Below are positions 43,497-52,766 of a stretch of DNA of 64,000 nt, piece by piece; positions within the stretch are counted from its first letter, which is position 1, and each line of letters begins with the position of its first letter. Under the pieces are notes generated by a model that was given only the letters and a program-made list of their open reading frames with translations, made no database searches and was not told where the DNA came from. This stretch comes from Rheinheimera soli (lineage in GTDB: Bacteria; Pseudomonadota; Gammaproteobacteria; Enterobacterales; Alteromonadaceae), in assembly GCF_021290985.1 (NCBI RefSeq), contig NZ_JAJOYU010000008.1, positions 81,666 through 145,665 on the forward strand, written 5' to 3'. The translations under genes were made by a program, and so were the position numbers.

Positions 43497-44137
43497 ATCC
43501 CATTCCTAAGCACTTCTCTCAACTCGTCCCATTTCATAACTGCACATCCCAACGATTGTCCAGCCTCTATGGCCTCAGCAGTAGGATTACTATTGGGATT
43601 AATGTTCCAAGCAACATCAATATGTCCAAATCTGTCATAGAAACTTCGAATAACATCAGCAGTAGGTTCGTATTCCAGAATCATACCTACCCTAAGGGCG
43701 CGTCCATTTTTGAGTGTAACTGTAAAGACTCGGTCAAATTCCCTCACGAGATTAGTATAGACCCTCAATTGCTTTACTAGTCTGTATGAGAAAGAGAACT
43801 GTTTATGAGATAGCCCATTGGCTGAACCCTTGTGAACGGCATCAAGAAGTGTTCCTGCATTTCCCCACCCTATAGAATGAGCCTCTACGTAATCGATCGC
43901 CTGACCTTCCCAAACACACTCTTTCCGATATCCACAAAGAAAATCCATATTAGGAAATGCCGAATGGTACTTAACTACTAAATCAGCAGTTATTGTTACT
44001 GCATCAGAGATAACGGCGACGATGTCAGCATTCTCACGTATTGAAATTTTGAGAGCTTCATCACCAACAGGTACAACTTTTTCAACTTTTGAAATTTCTG
44101 AAATATTCTTCCACGCGAACTTTATTTGCCACTTCAT
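43493..44137 (-). CDS. Uncharacterised protein, second gene of HNH cassette
   Basis: A 214-residue soluble protein without a motif I recognise. The first half alternates short strands and helices (KWQIKFAWKNISEISKVEKV, DIVAVISDAVTITADLVV), the middle has FLCGYRKECVWEGQAIDYVE with two Cys and a run of aromatic and acidic residues, and the second half has VTLKNGRALRVGMILEYEP followed by DVIRSFYDRFGHIDVAWNI. No transmembrane segment or signal peptide is seen, and there is no HEPN motif. It is coupled by four-base overlaps on both sides (HNH stop/start, and nucleotidyltransferase start), so it should form a complex or pathway with them. Function unknown. Confidence 0.7.
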   Translation of the reverse strand: MKWQIKFAWKNISEISKVEKVVPVGDEALKISIRENADIVAVISDAVTITADLVVKYHSAFPNMDFLCGYRKECVWEGQAIDYVEAHSIGWGNAGTLLDAVHKGSANGLSHKQFSFSYRLVKQLRVYTNLVREFDRVFTVTLKNGRALRVGMILEYEPTADVIRSFYDRFGHIDVAWNINPNSNPTAEAIEAGQSLGCAVMKWDELREVLRNGI

Positions 44138-44826
44138 AAAAAAATATCATCCATCTGTGCGGGGTAACGGATTGCTCGGCCAGAGATACCGCAAACATGT
44201 CTTTCTGATAAACCGCGGACATGCTCTCGATATAAAGCGAATACATGCTGCTCAGCGTCAGTCAAAAGATGATGATTGGTATTAATAATGCCTTGAATTC
44301 GATACAGATTAGGAATAATTACCCCGCGGATCCGTTGCGACCATGTTTTGGCGACTTCAGACTCAGGGTCATATACAAAGCTTGCACCATCCTCTGGGGC
44401 ATACTCTTTCCAAATCGCTTTGTTCTCAGCCATAGCAGCTGCAAGTACCCTTCGTACCTCAGCACGGCTATCATATGCTCGAATGCCTTGGCTCTGGGTT
44501 AACGTGATCAGATGATTACTTTTCCAACCGAGTAAAGTCTCGCGATTAAATCCCTCAGGACTCTTATCGATCATGGTATGACATGTAGGACACAGCAAAA
44601 TAAGGTTATCAAACGTATCCGGCTCAAAATCAGCTGATGGCCGATCCTCATGCCTTGGTCCGGTCTCGCCATGGGGAATGACATGCGCCATTTCAGCAAT
44701 ATGCTTATCTCCGCCCATTTCTTCAGGGAAAAGTGGCCGCAAGCATTCAGGTCTTTGACAATACCCAGCGGCCTCCGAAAACAGCCTTAATTTTGTTTCT
44801 TTTGATAGAGCTTTACGAGCTGTCAT
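44134..44826 (-). CDS. HNH endonuclease, first gene of HNH cassette
   Basis: A 230-residue protein. The N-terminal 90 residues form an HNH nuclease domain: zinc cysteines C23, C28, C79 and C82, catalytic H48 (EMAHVIPHGE), N74 and H83 (NLILLCPTCHTMIDK). The rest, from RAYDSRAEVRRVLAAAMAENKA onward, is helical and unassigned; it probably recognises a target or partner. The start is placed at MTARKAL; a longer reading frame begins inside hsdR and adds an unlikely Trp/Cys-rich leader. It starts 31 bases after hsdR in the same direction, with no strong ribosome site, so it may use the hsd transcript. Its stop overlaps the next gene by four bases. Likely cuts phage DNA. Confidence 0.82.
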   Translation of the reverse strand: MTARKALSKETKLRLFSEAAGYCQRPECLRPLFPEEMGGDKHIAEMAHVIPHGETGPRHEDRPSADFEPDTFDNLILLCPTCHTMIDKSPEGFNRETLLGWKSNHLITLTQSQGIRAYDSRAEVRRVLAAAMAENKAIWKEYAPEDGASFVYDPESEVAKTWSQRIRGVIIPNLYRIQGIINTNHHLLTDAEQHVFALYREHVRGLSERHVCGISGRAIRYPAQMDDIFL

Positions 44827-44857
44827 AGCAGTACAATCCGAACAATATGCAATTTCA

Positions 44858-47800
44858 CTAAAACCCAGCCCCTCTCCCAGCCACCAACAAATCAAACACC
44901 ACCTTCGCAAACAACGCAGACTTCTTCGGATCCCCCAACAGCTGCATCATCTGATTCTGCTGCGCCTCGTTACTGTCCAGAATTGCGTCGTCAATGGCTT
45001 TTGAGAAATCACCAAGCATGGCTTGTTCTGGTGAGTTGTTGGCGATTTGGGTCATCACTAATTCGTTTTCGCCAACTTTGTCACGGATGGTGTAGGCGTA
45101 GTTGACCATATCGGCATCGGTTAGTTGATCGGTGATAAATAGCTCATTGAGTCGACTGATAATTTGCGATAGAAACTCTTCTTTCTTGTCGCGTGGTCTG
45201 GCTGTGCCCAGGGCTTCGTTTGGCTCTAGGTTGTAGTCGCCTTTGTTTTCTTGCAGCTGCAAATTCTGTTGGCGTATTTTCGATACGCGATAGTGGCTGA
45301 GCATCACGTTGTTAAGGTCGATGTCGTCCTCTTCAAGAATCGCCTCACGCAGCATCGGGCGCAGGTTGCGTGCGTAAAGGCAGAGCTTTTCTAAGTTGGT
45401 GTCATCGTAGTCGACAATTTGCGACATAAACTCGTAAAAACGCACAAAGGTCCCTAAGTCTTTTTTGAAGATCTCCAGCGCATCTTTTTCTTTTTGGCAG
45501 TCTTTTAAGCTGTTTTCTGCGTTGGCAATTAACACGGCATCGCCAGTTTTCTTGGTGCGTTCAAACATCTCTTTGGCTTGCTTAAATGCATCCACAGCCG
45601 ATTTGTAACGCTTCTGCCAGCGCTCTACCGCCGGTTTGCAAATGTTGGCAATCGCAGCATTGGATTTATTGCTTTCATAGAAATAGGTGCAGAACTGCTC
45701 TACTTCATGCCAGGTGAAAATGCTTTCAGCGCGTAACTTGTCGTAAAGCTGGAAAATCAGATTTGGATCAGACACATCCGCCAATTCTGCGGTTTGATAA
45801 TAAGGCTGGAACGCTGCAAGAATTTCTTCCGGTTCATTAAAGAAATCCAGTACATATGTGCCGGTCACTTCTTTACTCGGATAGGTGCGGTTTAAACGCG
45901 ACAAAGTTTGCACACATTCCACGCCGCCGAGCTTCTTATCAACATACATCGCGCACAGTTTTGGCTGGTCAAAACCGGTTTGAAACTTATTGGCAACGAT
46001 CATCACTTGGTAGTCATCGCTATCAAAGGCTTTGCGCATATCGCGGCCTTTGAGATGGGCATTCATATTGGTTTCAGTGAATTTCTCGCCAATCAGCGCG
46101 GCTGAATTCGGATCTTTCTCGCTAAATTCCACCTCACCCGAGAACGCCACCATGGCTCGAATACTTTGATAACCCTTTTCTGTGATGTATTTATCAAAGC
46201 CCAGTTTGTAGCGTACTGCTTCTTTACGTGAGCTGGTCACTACCATGGCTTTGGCTTGGCCGCCTAATAACCCCATCACGTTGTCTTTAAAGTGCTCGAC
46301 AATCACCATCACCTTTTGGGCGATATTGTGGTCATGCAGGCGAACCCATTGGTTTAATTTTACTTTGGCTTTTTTGCTATCAACTTCCTGATCGGTACCG
46401 TTAATTTTCTGGGCGAGGTTATATGCCACTTTGTAGTTGGTGTAGTTTTTCAGCACATCCAAAATAAAGCCTTCTTCAATGGCCTGGCGCATGCTGTACA
46501 CATGAAATGCCGCTGGCTTATTGGTTTTCGAGGCTGCTTCATCGGGCTTGGGTAAGCGGCCAAATAGTTCCAGCGTTTTTGCTTTGGGCGTGGCGGTAAA
46601 AGCGAAGTAACTTAAATTGTTCGATACACGGCGCGAGGCCACAGCGGCGGCGATAATGTCATCGGCACTTAAGTCTTCATCCTCATCTTTTGTTTCCACC
46701 ATTAGCACTTCTTTTAACTTGCGCGCGGTAGAGCCGGTTTGGGATGAGTGCGCTTCATCGGCAATAATTGCGTAGCAACGCTCTTTCAGCGATGCGCTTT
46801 TTTCGATGGCCTGCAGCACAAAGGGAAAGGTCTGAATGGTAACGATAATAATCGGTTGCGAGCTTTGCAGTGCGCTGGCCAACTTCTCCGATTTTGAGCC
46901 GTCGCCTTCCTCGCGGTTAATGCGCCCGACCACGCCATCGGTATGTTCAAACTGATAGATGGTGTCTTGTAACTGCGCATCCAGCACTGTTCTGTCGGTG
47001 ACGACAATTACCGAATGAAACTGCTTGTTGCCCTTTTGGTCGTATAACGATGAAAGCTGGTGAGCAGCCCAGGCAATAGAGTTGGATTTACCAGAACCGG
47101 CACTGTGCTGGATCAGATATTTTTGGCCAGCGCCCTCAGTTTTTGCTGCATGCAATAGCTTTTTCACTACATCCCACTGGTGATAACGCGGGAAAATCAT
47201 GCTTTCTTTTTTGTACTTACGGCCTTCCCAGTCTTCTTTTTCTTCAATATGCAAGTGCACGAATCTGGCAAGAATATTTAAAATATTGTCCGGCAACAGC
47301 ACTTCATTCCATAGGTAATCGGTAGCGTAGCGCGAAATATCCGCAGGGATATCATTACCGGCTGCGCCTTCGCTGGTGCCTTTGTTAAAGGGTAAAAAAT
47401 ACGTGTTAGCACCGGCCAGTTGCGTGGCCATATACACCTGATATTGGCTGACGGCAAAATGGACAATAGCGCCACGTTTAAAAGTCAGTAAGGGTTCTGG
47501 CTTTTTGGTGGTTGGGCAAATCGGCAAGCGCGTGGTTTTGTATTGCTTAACTGCATTATCCACCGCTTGTTTAAACTCGGACTTTAGCTCCAAGGTCGCA
47601 ATCGGAATGCCGTTAACAAACAACACCAAATCAATTCGCCACGCTTTGGCTTTGCTACCGGTCTCAAGCAGCTCAGCGTCAGTGGCCCAAGGGCTGTAGA
47701 CCAATTCCGGCACCAGTCGCAGACGGTTTTGCTGATAGCGCGCCAGTGTATCTGGGTTTAAGTCATGCTCTGGTTTAAATTGGCACAGCGTTAAACGCAC

Positions 47801-48118
47801 ATTGCGGTCGCGCAGCTCATGGCGAAGTACACCCAGCGTACCATAGGTGCGAGAGTCTTTATGGGTGGCATTTGGGTCGGCTTTATTGAGCTGCGCTGCC
47901 ACTAGCTCCAGCAGCTTTTGCTCGGCGCTGTGTGGATACAGCGTTTTAAACTTTTGCCACTGTGCATCTTGAGTGTCTTGCACAAAACCAATTAAATCTT
48001 CAGGGTATAAAGCCAGCTCACGATTGTAGTTTTCCGGCTGCCCCAGCTGCCAGCCACTGGCTAGCATTTGCTGGATAATGTCATTTTGAAATACACGTTC
48101 AGTTGACTGATCAGACAT
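44858..48118 (-). CDS. hsdR: Type I restriction enzyme R subunit (HsdR)
   Basis: A 1086-residue translocase and nuclease. The N-terminal nuclease domain shows the PD-ExK pattern in RIDLVLFVNGIPIATLELKSEF. The motor domains have IQHSAGSGKSNSIAW (Walker A), IIADEAHSSQTG (DEAH), YFAFTATPKAKTLELFG (motif III), QTGFDQPKLCAMYVDKK and TLSRLNRTYPSK (motif VI). The C-terminal helical part binds the methylase. Length and order are normal, with no frameshift seen. The start is the second of two adjacent ATGs, with AAGGGA at good spacing. It follows hsdS by 24 bases. Confidence 0.95.
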   Translation of the reverse strand: MSDQSTERVFQNDIIQQMLASGWQLGQPENYNRELALYPEDLIGFVQDTQDAQWQKFKTLYPHSAEQKLLELVAAQLNKADPNATHKDSRTYGTLGVLRHELRDRNVRLTLCQFKPEHDLNPDTLARYQQNRLRLVPELVYSPWATDAELLETGSKAKAWRIDLVLFVNGIPIATLELKSEFKQAVDNAVKQYKTTRLPICPTTKKPEPLLTFKRGAIVHFAVSQYQVYMATQLAGANTYFLPFNKGTSEGAAGNDIPADISRYATDYLWNEVLLPDNILNILARFVHLHIEEKEDWEGRKYKKESMIFPRYHQWDVVKKLLHAAKTEGAGQKYLIQHSAGSGKSNSIAWAAHQLSSLYDQKGNKQFHSVIVVTDRTVLDAQLQDTIYQFEHTDGVVGRINREEGDGSKSEKLASALQSSQPIIIVTIQTFPFVLQAIEKSASLKERCYAIIADEAHSSQTGSTARKLKEVLMVETKDEDEDLSADDIIAAAVASRRVSNNLSYFAFTATPKAKTLELFGRLPKPDEAASKTNKPAAFHVYSMRQAIEEGFILDVLKNYTNYKVAYNLAQKINGTDQEVDSKKAKVKLNQWVRLHDHNIAQKVMVIVEHFKDNVMGLLGGQAKAMVVTSSRKEAVRYKLGFDKYITEKGYQSIRAMVAFSGEVEFSEKDPNSAALIGEKFTETNMNAHLKGRDMRKAFDSDDYQVMIVANKFQTGFDQPKLCAMYVDKKLGGVECVQTLSRLNRTYPSKEVTGTYVLDFFNEPEEILAAFQPYYQTAELADVSDPNLIFQLYDKLRAESIFTWHEVEQFCTYFYESNKSNAAIANICKPAVERWQKRYKSAVDAFKQAKEMFERTKKTGDAVLIANAENSLKDCQKEKDALEIFKKDLGTFVRFYEFMSQIVDYDDTNLEKLCLYARNLRPMLREAILEEDDIDLNNVMLSHYRVSKIRQQNLQLQENKGDYNLEPNEALGTARPRDKKEEFLSQIISRLNELFITDQLTDADMVNYAYTIRDKVGENELVMTQIANNSPEQAMLGDFSKAIDDAILDSNEAQQNQMMQLLGDPKKSALFAKVVFDLLVAGRGAGF

Positions 48119-48142
48119 CATAAATCCCTTTATTCATCGTTA

Positions 48143-49510
48143 TTATTGTTGGGGGGCTTGCCAGTTACGCACATCGATTTTGCCGGTGACGGCGGCGGAG
48201 ATTAGCGCGGTGCGGCGCTCTTGTAAGAGCCTTACCTGAACATTCACTTTTTCCAATAGAACATCAAATTTATCCTGATTTAGCTGGATAAACTTTTCTA
48301 TTTCAACTTGTTCTTGAATTGGCGGTACAAGAAACAGGAGATTATTTAATTCGCCTAAAGATAAGGCTGGCTGTGCAGAACCGTTAACGCCATCATCCAT
48401 TGCTCCCATTTCTTTCAGTACTGTTAAAAGTTTATGAGCATACATTCGGCTGACAACATTAGCATTTACAGTTAATTTTAAGGAGTTTCCAGATACAACG
48501 CTCTTTTTATCTAGTGAAGGCAAAATAGATGACATACCAAACCTTGCACCAATCTTTGCGATAATAATGTCACCAGCAGTTGCCTCACTTCTTTTTATTG
48601 TTTCGAAGTGTGCGTTTGAGATTGTTTTTAAACTAGATGTATCAATCTCACCAGTAGTCGCAAAATTACTTTCAATGACATAGACGTCACCATTATCTAT
48701 AAAATGTTCAGATTTTAAGTTGCTACCAAAAGGCCCATCTACAAAAGCATTTTGTGACAGCGACTTTATGTGTTTTAAGCGGCATATTACCCAATGCTCA
48801 GGCACTTCGCCCAACCATTCCACACCAGAATCTTTCATCGGGGCATCGAGGTTTAGGCCTTTTGTCACCGCATGGCTGATCACGGCCTGCCGTTTCTCTT
48901 TGAGCAGTTGAATCAGTTGTTGTTGCTGTTCAATCAAGGTGTCGATTTTTGCGGTTTCGTGGTCGAGGAAGTTGGCGATTTTTTGTTGTAAGGCATAGTC
49001 AGGAGCGCTCACTTTCAACGAAGCAATTTTTTCCTGATTAACATTTGGCTGACCGCCGCCGGAGGATAAATTAATAATCTCTTGGCGAGTTGCGAACAAC
49101 CAGTAAAATAAAAATTTGTTGAATAGAATTTTAGATGGAGGCATAACACAACAAGCTTGATTTGTTGTTGCTTCTTTTCCAAATATCCCTAGTCGACCTA
49201 TTGTTGCACCATACATGGCAATAGAAACAGATCCTTCAGGATGGACCCTTAGTGTTGGCATATCCAACAATGCTCTTTCAGTAACCTTTTTATGCGTATC
49301 TAAAACTACATTCTCTCGAAGCTCACCAGTAGTTACCCAGAGAGTTTCGCCGCCGTAATATTTGCTCTCGTCATCTGATTTTGGAGTTGTCCCACTTGCA
49401 ATGTAGTCACACGCATGGAAAATTTTCCACATATCCCAATCAGTTGGAATTCGGCCAATCCAATCAACACCAGAATCTTTGTATTCCGGATATGCCTGAT
49501 ATCTACCCAT
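48143..49510 (-). CDS. hsdS: Type I restriction enzyme specificity subunit (HsdS)
   Basis: A 455-residue DNA-recognition subunit with two target-recognition domains. Each repeat opens with a similar motif (KDSGVDWIGRIPTDWDMWKI near residue 11 and KDSGVEWLGEVPEHWVICRL near residue 225) and ends in a conserved helix (IDTLIEQQQQLIQLLKEKRQAVISHAVTKG and VQVRLLQERRTALISAAVTGKID). The two halves differ strongly in their central parts, giving a bipartite recognition site that cannot be read from the sequence. It overlaps the last base of hsdM. The subunit is intact, so methylation and restriction should both work. Confidence 0.95.
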   Translation of the reverse strand: MGRYQAYPEYKDSGVDWIGRIPTDWDMWKIFHACDYIASGTTPKSDDESKYYGGETLWVTTGELRENVVLDTHKKVTERALLDMPTLRVHPEGSVSIAMYGATIGRLGIFGKEATTNQACCVMPPSKILFNKFLFYWLFATRQEIINLSSGGGQPNVNQEKIASLKVSAPDYALQQKIANFLDHETAKIDTLIEQQQQLIQLLKEKRQAVISHAVTKGLNLDAPMKDSGVEWLGEVPEHWVICRLKHIKSLSQNAFVDGPFGSNLKSEHFIDNGDVYVIESNFATTGEIDTSSLKTISNAHFETIKRSEATAGDIIIAKIGARFGMSSILPSLDKKSVVSGNSLKLTVNANVVSRMYAHKLLTVLKEMGAMDDGVNGSAQPALSLGELNNLLFLVPPIQEQVEIEKFIQLNQDKFDVLLEKVNVQVRLLQERRTALISAAVTGKIDVRNWQAPQQ

Positions 49511-51819
49511 TACGAATGCACCTCTTGCAACAGCTCAAGAATGTTCTTCGTTACCGCATCTAAATCTGCATCGATATCTTCTAACTTGCGTGGCGGTTGG
49601 TACACATAGAAATGGCGGTTAAATGGGATTTCGTAGCCGACGATGCCAATTTCTTTGTCATTGTCGTCGCGCTTGTCTGGGTTAATCCAGGCATCCGGTA
49701 CATGCGGCTGCACTTCCTTTTGGAAGTAAGCTTCGTTAATGTCGTTGACCGGAAGGCTTGGGTTTAGCGGCACGTTCTCGTTATCGCGCAGGTCGCCGTC
49801 GGTTTCAAACTCGACTACTTTGCCCTTGTAGCTGAACTTGCCATAGATCGGACTTTCTTTGTCCTTCAGCACTTTTTTCACAATAGGTTCGGCGTCTGGG
49901 TTTTTCCAGGTAATGGCATCGAGCAGTTGTTTTTGCTCTTTGGCATCGAGTTTCAGGTCCGCAGTTTTTTGTGCTTGCGCGAGTGTTTTCTCAAACTCGT
50001 TAAAATCATCATGCTGCGCATCGCCAATAATAGAACGGAGCTTTTGCGCTTTTTCCAGCAGGGCTTTTTGGCTTAGCCAGATGCCTGCATCCAGTACATC
50101 TTTAATCAGCTTCTCTTTGACATCGGCAAAGTCTTTTTTGATTTTGCTGCGAATGGCCTCTTCGTGGCTTGCTAGTTGGCCATAGCTGCTTTCGGTCCAT
50201 TCATCGCCGACATGCTGATAAATCCACTCCATCACCGGTTTAAGTGCACCGGTAGCAAAACGCAGCGAGGCAATGGCCTCATCGGTAAACTGGGCCGATA
50301 AACGCAATGGCCGCTCGATGGTAATACGGCGATAACCAAATTCATGGGTGGCGAATATTTTGCTGGCAAAGGTCTTCGGCACTTCAGCTTTAGGTGAGGC
50401 AGACTGACGACCACGGTTGCTTTTTACATCAGCGGCTTTATCCAGGCTGTAGGCATCAACCGCTGCAAACTCGCCAAAGCAACGCGTAATAGTGGCGATA
50501 TCGCTGTCATCCATCACATTGCGTTTAGAGCCCAAAGATTTACGCATTTTACTGCAGAGATCTGTGCCACTAATCAGTTGCACCTTGCCTTTGCGCTCGC
50601 GGGATTTTTTGTTAGAAAGAACCCAGACATAAGTGGCAATGCCGGTGTTGTAGAACATGTCGGTTGGCAGCGCGACAATGGCTTCTAATAAATCGGCTTC
50701 TAAGATATAACGGCGAATTTCACTTTCGCCGCTACCCGCGCCACCGGTAAAGAGTGGCGAGCCGTTCAGGATAATGCCAATACGGCCACCGTTTTCATCG
50801 GCACCGCGCAGCTTGCTAATCAGGTGCATTAAGAACAATAAGGAACCGTCGGATACACGTGGCAAACCAGCGCCAAAGCGGCCATCAAAGCCTTTTTCGT
50901 TGTGCTCTTTCAGGATATCGGTTTCGATTTTTTTCCAGTCCACACCAAATGGCGGATTGGACAGCATGTAATCAAATTTATCGGCGTACAGGTGGTCGTT
51001 AGACAGCGTGTTACCAAGCTTAATGTTGCCAACTTCTTGGCCTTTGATCAGCATATCGGCTTTACAGATAGCGTAACTTTCAGGGTTTAGCTCTTGGCCA
51101 TAAGCACGCATCACCGCTTGCGGATTCAGCTCATGCACGTATTCCATCCCTGCCGATAAAAATCCGCCGGTGCCCGCGGTTGGGTCATAAATGGTGCGAA
51201 TGATGCCTGGTTTGGTCAGCGCTTCATCGTCTTCCATAAAGACCAGTGAGGTGGTCAGGCGCACGATATCGCGTGGGGTGAAGTGCTCACCGGCGGTTTC
51301 ATTTGAACCTTCGGCAAAACGACGGATCAGCTCTTCAAACACCAAGCCCATATCGTGGTTGGAGATGGCTTTCGGACTTAAATCAATGGTGCGGATTTTT
51401 TGCACCACTTTGTACAGCAGGTTGGCGTCGTTCAGCAGGCCAACAAATTCCATAAATTTAAAGTGCTCGAAAATCTCACGGGCATCTTTGGAAAAGCCAT
51501 GGATATAGTTTTCGATGTTGGCCTTGATGCCGGTTTCACCAAGCTTGGAGAGGTCCATTTTCGAGGTATTAAAAAATGACAGCCCGTTAGTGGCGCGCAG
51601 CAACATTTTCTCATGCGCTTCTTCCGGCAGGTTCATCGGCTGGATTTGTTCAAATTTGGCCAGAACCGCTTCTTTGGTTGGCTCCAGTACACACTCTAAG
51701 CGACGTAACAAACAAAACGGCAGGATAATACGGCCATACTGGCTCTGCTTAAAATCACCACGAAGTAAGTCGGCAATAGCCCAGGATTCAGCGGCTAGGT
51801 TGTTTGAAGATTGAGACAT
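49510..51819 (-). CDS. hsdM: Type I restriction enzyme methylase subunit (HsdM)
   Basis: A 769-residue N6-adenine methyltransferase. The N-terminal helical domain starts [22 protein letters not shown]. The SAM-binding motif is [13 protein letters not shown] and the catalytic motif is SNPPFG. It is longer than classic HsdM (about 520 residues) because of a C-terminal third beginning near residue 480, found in the longer branch of HsdM proteins, ending in a coiled-coil-like [24 protein letters not shown]. It heads the hsdM-S-R operon and the ribosome site is poor (ATTTTTCTT before ATG). Confidence 0.95.
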   Translation of the reverse strand: MSQSSNNLAAESWAIADLLRGDFKQSQYGRIILPFCLLRRLECVLEPTKEAVLAKFEQIQPMNLPEEAHEKMLLRATNGLSFFNTSKMDLSKLGETGIKANIENYIHGFSKDAREIFEHFKFMEFVGLLNDANLLYKVVQKIRTIDLSPKAISNHDMGLVFEELIRRFAEGSNETAGEHFTPRDIVRLTTSLVFMEDDEALTKPGIIRTIYDPTAGTGGFLSAGMEYVHELNPQAVMRAYGQELNPESYAICKADMLIKGQEVGNIKLGNTLSNDHLYADKFDYMLSNPPFGVDWKKIETDILKEHNEKGFDGRFGAGLPRVSDGSLLFLMHLISKLRGADENGGRIGIILNGSPLFTGGAGSGESEIRRYILEADLLEAIVALPTDMFYNTGIATYVWVLSNKKSRERKGKVQLISGTDLCSKMRKSLGSKRNVMDDSDIATITRCFGEFAAVDAYSLDKAADVKSNRGRQSASPKAEVPKTFASKIFATHEFGYRRITIERPLRLSAQFTDEAIASLRFATGALKPVMEWIYQHVGDEWTESSYGQLASHEEAIRSKIKKDFADVKEKLIKDVLDAGIWLSQKALLEKAQKLRSIIGDAQHDDFNEFEKTLAQAQKTADLKLDAKEQKQLLDAITWKNPDAEPIVKKVLKDKESPIYGKFSYKGKVVEFETDGDLRDNENVPLNPSLPVNDINEAYFQKEVQPHVPDAWINPDKRDDNDKEIGIVGYEIPFNRHFYVYQPPRKLEDIDADLDAVTKNILELLQEVHS

Positions 51820-52039
51820 AAGAAAAATTTTCCACCAAAGTTGGTTCGCAAACCTTGGCAGCCCTGAAAACTTGATGCGCTGCCATGCGTTTTTAGACGT
51901 TTCTGGAATAGTACCTGAAGATTAGGCGGTGTTGCTATGGGAATGAAATATTTTGGGGCTTGATGTGTATTTAAAGCGTTCACTACCATGGATTATATGA
52001 CTAAAGCGTTTCGATTTTAGGTTATAAGATAATCGAAAA

Positions 52040-52456
52040 TTATCTACGTTTGCCGTTGCCAAAAGCGCCACCACTGACCGTTAAACCCCTATCAAATACA
52101 TCTGTTGGGCGGCTTTTCTTTTTGGCTTTTTTTGTTTTCTCAAGAGACTCGAGAACTTCACTGAATGACGGGCCATCACCCATTTTCAACATCTGGCCAG
52201 GGATTTGATTGTGGATCTTTTGCAGGTGGGATGCCAAATTCCGTCGTTTGATCGATTGCTTACACACTTGGCAGGTAACAATTTGATTTGCTTCTTCTCT
52301 TTTTCTAGTTTCAAACTGCTCTAGTGCTGCCCGTTTCTTTTCAGCCTCTGCACTATGTACTTTCTCAAGATGCTTTTGAAGGCGATTTCGCGAAACACTA
52401 TCCCCACAAACTGGACAATTAACTAACTCATTAAGGTTTTGTGAGCGGTCTTCCAT
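52040..52456 (-). CDS. Twin C2H2 zinc-finger protein
   Basis: A 138-residue basic protein with two classical C2H2 fingers of the CxxC-x11-Hx4H form: C14, C17, H29, H34 (CPVCGDSVSRNRLQKHLEKVH) and C62, C65, H77, H82 (CQVCKQSIKRRNLASHLQKIH). A charged helix, EAEKKRAALEQFETRKREEA, joins them and a Lys-rich tail (KKAKKKSRPTD) ends in FGNGKRR. C2H2 fingers of this kind are uncommon in bacteria. It stands alone upstream of hsdM on the same strand, 220 bases away, and could bind DNA to regulate the RM or act in defence. The ATG is preceded by a GTG two codons upstream; either may be used. Confidence 0.75.
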   Translation of the reverse strand: MEDRSQNLNELVNCPVCGDSVSRNRLQKHLEKVHSAEAEKKRAALEQFETRKREEANQIVTCQVCKQSIKRRNLASHLQKIHNQIPGQMLKMGDGPSFSEVLESLEKTKKAKKKSRPTDVFDRGLTVSGGAFGNGKRR

Positions 52457-52631
52457 GATCACTTCTTTGCTTCAAAATAAAAATACCTTATCTCGTTCTC
52501 TTTATGCTTGTCCACTTTGAATCAATAGTGATGCTCGTCTCACTTTTGGTCACAGCGGCACAAATTAAACGCTGAGATTTCTTGAATCGGAGAATGAGTG
52601 ATGGAGGCTTTTCCAAAATTTTAGCATCGAG

Positions 52632-52652
52632 CTGAAGTCTCGAAATTTTCGA
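52632..52652. repeat. Copy B of the short repeat, within an inverted repeat
   Basis: TTTTCGAGAGCCC is shared with 39905-39917. Here it overlaps a near-perfect inverted repeat, TCTCGAAATTTTCGAGA at about 52618-52634, which could be a recombinase or repressor site. It lies in the 304-base gap between the zinc-finger gene and the SNF2 helicase, which otherwise holds no gene. Confidence 0.35.
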
Positions 52653-52766
52653 GAGCCCCCAAATCAGTGTTGTCGTCAAATGTCTGCTTTCAGTGAAAAG
52701 CAACGATTCAGCAATAAGTTAATCAGCTCTTTACTCAACTCATATCCGCTAAGTGGCTTACCTTAC

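Noticed and set aside
43212..44137. MNT-HEPN toxin-antitoxin pair
   Set aside because: The 214-residue partner has no RxxxxH HEPN motif and is not mainly helical.
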